Shown here: positions 59,810 to 60,640 of the stretch, in pieces
Position numbering within the stretch: the first letter of the stretch is position 1
Layout: every line of letters begins with the position of its first letter
From: an uncultured Alphaproteobacteria bacterium
GTDB taxonomy: Bacteria; Pseudomonadota; Alphaproteobacteria; Rhodobacterales; Rhodobacteraceae
Reading direction: 5' to 3'
Length of the DNA: 60,640 nucleotides
Assembly: GCA_902524655.1 (NCBI GenBank)
Contig: CABZEG010000006.1
Location: 1 to 60,640, forward strand
Notes under the pieces: generated by a model
What the model saw: the letters and a program-made list of their open reading frames with translations, nothing else
What the model was told of the DNA's origin: nothing
Database searches by the model: none
Made by a program: the position numbers and the translations under genes

Positions 59810-59968
59810 ATGAGGTTTCGAACAGTAAAATCAGAGAATTTTTTCAGAAAAAAGCAAACTAAGCTATTGAAAGCTTACGCTTTAGGAAAAGTAAAAAAGG
59901 CCGAGAAAATCAGGCAAGGCCTTCTTATATCTAACACGGTTCACGTCAATAGATCTGGGTTTAAATAA
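59810..59968 (+). CDS. Small basic protein (52 aa), unknown
   Basis: ATG 59810 preceded by GAGGGGAAAA, a strong ribosome-binding site. The product is MRFRTVKSENFFRKKQ… ending VNRSGFK: rich in Lys/Arg, one helix with regular hydrophobics (LLKAYALGKVKKAEKIRQGLLI). It may bind nucleic acid. It is divergent from the Sel1-repeat gene across the triple PHO box. The last 8 bases overlap the chrA-type gene, convergently. Family not recognised. Confidence 0.5.
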   Translation: MRFRTVKSENFFRKKQTKLLKAYALGKVKKAEKIRQGLLISNTVHVNRSGFK

Positions 59969-60640
59969 TATTCGTCAATGTGTTTAAATCCAATCCGTAA
60001 TGTTTAAGTTGAGTGAAGCAAGCGCCCATAAGGCCTAAAAAAATAAGAGATAGCCAAGGTGACATCCGTAGATAAAAAATCAGGATGAAGGAAATTAGAA
60101 TTAAAATAATCGATGTTTCTGATGTTGCTATCGATGGTATAACAAAAGCCAAAAAACTTACAAATAGAATTGAGGTTACAGCTACATTTACTCCCCTTAT
60201 TCCCCGCAGAAAAACTCTATGTCTTTGAAGAACATTCCAAAAGTTTATTGCAGGAGCTACGAGAAGTAAGGTGGAGCCATAAAGAGAAATTAGTAGAATT
60301 AATGAGTACAAGAGCTTTTTCTGATCTGACACGTCCCCTAATAGAGCACCAAGATACGCAGCAAAAGAAAATAGTGGTCCAGGAATAGCTTGGGCCATTC
60401 CATAGCCAAGCATAAAATCTTCCGAAGATATAAAGCCATTCTGGACAACTACACCCTCTAACAACGGGAGCACAACGTGACCACCTCCAAAAACCAAAAA
60501 ACTCATATTGAAAAAGTCCCGGCATATTGCAGGAACGCCTTCTAAACTGATAACATTCGAAAAAATTAATAAAATCACAAGAATAAAAAGACAGAGAATA
60601 GAATGTATACTGTTCCCTATTTTCAACTGGTTAGAAAAGT
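59961..60640 (-). CDS. chrA: Chromate transporter (ChrA type), C-terminal part, runs off right edge
   Basis: The frame is open to the last base of the window; no start is used. The visible ~226 residues hold the second CHR domain: FFNMSFLVFGGGHVVLPLLEG, FMLGYGMAQAIPGPLFSFAAYLGA, and four to five membrane spans. The first CHR domain would lie beyond the window. Members export chromate or have other anion roles in marine bacteria. Identity of the family is firm; substrate is not. Confidence 0.85.
   Translation of the reverse strand, partial: FSNQLKIGNSIHSILCLFILVILLIFSNVISLEGVPAICRDFFNMSFLVFGGGHVVLPLLEGVVVQNGFISSEDFMLGYGMAQAIPGPLFSFAAYLGALLGDVSDQKKLLYSLILLISLYGSTLLLVAPAINFWNVLQRHRVFLRGIRGVNVAVTSILFVSFLAFVIPSIATSETSIILILISFILIFYLRMSPWLSLIFLGLMGACFTQLKHYGLDLNTLTNII

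Overview
The window looks like chromosomal DNA of a low-GC, gene-dense planktonic alphaproteobacterium, most likely a Rhodobacterales (marine roseobacter-type) lineage. The reasons are gene content and order: leuS-lptE-holA, mutY next to a DUF721 gene and a DsbA-like thioredoxin, a CcrM-type GANTC methyltransferase, ubiE-ubiB, glnK-amtB, a RidA/GDPD/DUF482/pterin-dehydratase run, and alphaproteobacterial C-P lyase genes with a DUF1045 protein. Species cannot be named from this. Genes are packed with many 1-17 bp overlaps. No insertion sequence, prophage, CRISPR array or rRNA was seen.

Layout. 0-6 kb: the leucyl-tRNA synthetase gene is split. Its 5' third reads leftwards off the window on the minus strand, and its 3' part lies at 4.3-6 kb on the plus strand, fused to the start of a TPR gene. 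A porin and a TPR/glycosyltransferase-like gene lie between. This is the signature of an inverted junction, either real or an assembly/amplification chimera. 6-12.4 kb: lptE, holA, lpxK, dsbA-like, DUF721, mutY, ccrM, rnhB. 12.4-15.3 kb: an AT-rich, poorly conserved patch with small genes, an orphan glycosyltransferase-like gene, a decayed ORF and tRNA-Arg(CCT). 15.3-36 kb: housekeeping genes (ubiquinone synthesis, rsmD, peroxiredoxin, RidA, MlaC-like protein, PBP1, glnK-amtB, HU, gyrB, cysK, pncB). 37-42.4 kb: a complete dipeptide/nickel-type ABC importer.

43-60 kb: a phosphorus-scavenging region. It holds the phosphonate importer phnDCE with an attached SAM methyltransferase, an acyltransferase, a metallophosphoesterase, phnM, a DUF1045 2H-phosphoesterase, and the operon phnGHIJKLN (C-P lyase). 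PHO-box-like sites (7-mer direct repeats with 11-bp periodicity) lie upstream of phnG, phnD, the acyltransferase and a Sel1-repeat gene. Another, in plus orientation, precedes an orphan intrinsic terminator. That last arrangement predicts a small, phosphate-regulated RNA of about 60 nt with a CCCUCCC single-stranded stretch. It is my best candidate for something undescribed here.

Together the 43-60 kb genes would import phosphonates, convert them through the ribosyl-triphosphate pathway to PRPP and a hydrocarbon, and possibly adjust membrane lipids under phosphate limitation. The window ends inside a chromate-transporter-type gene. All functional calls rest on reading motifs and gene context; no database search was run.
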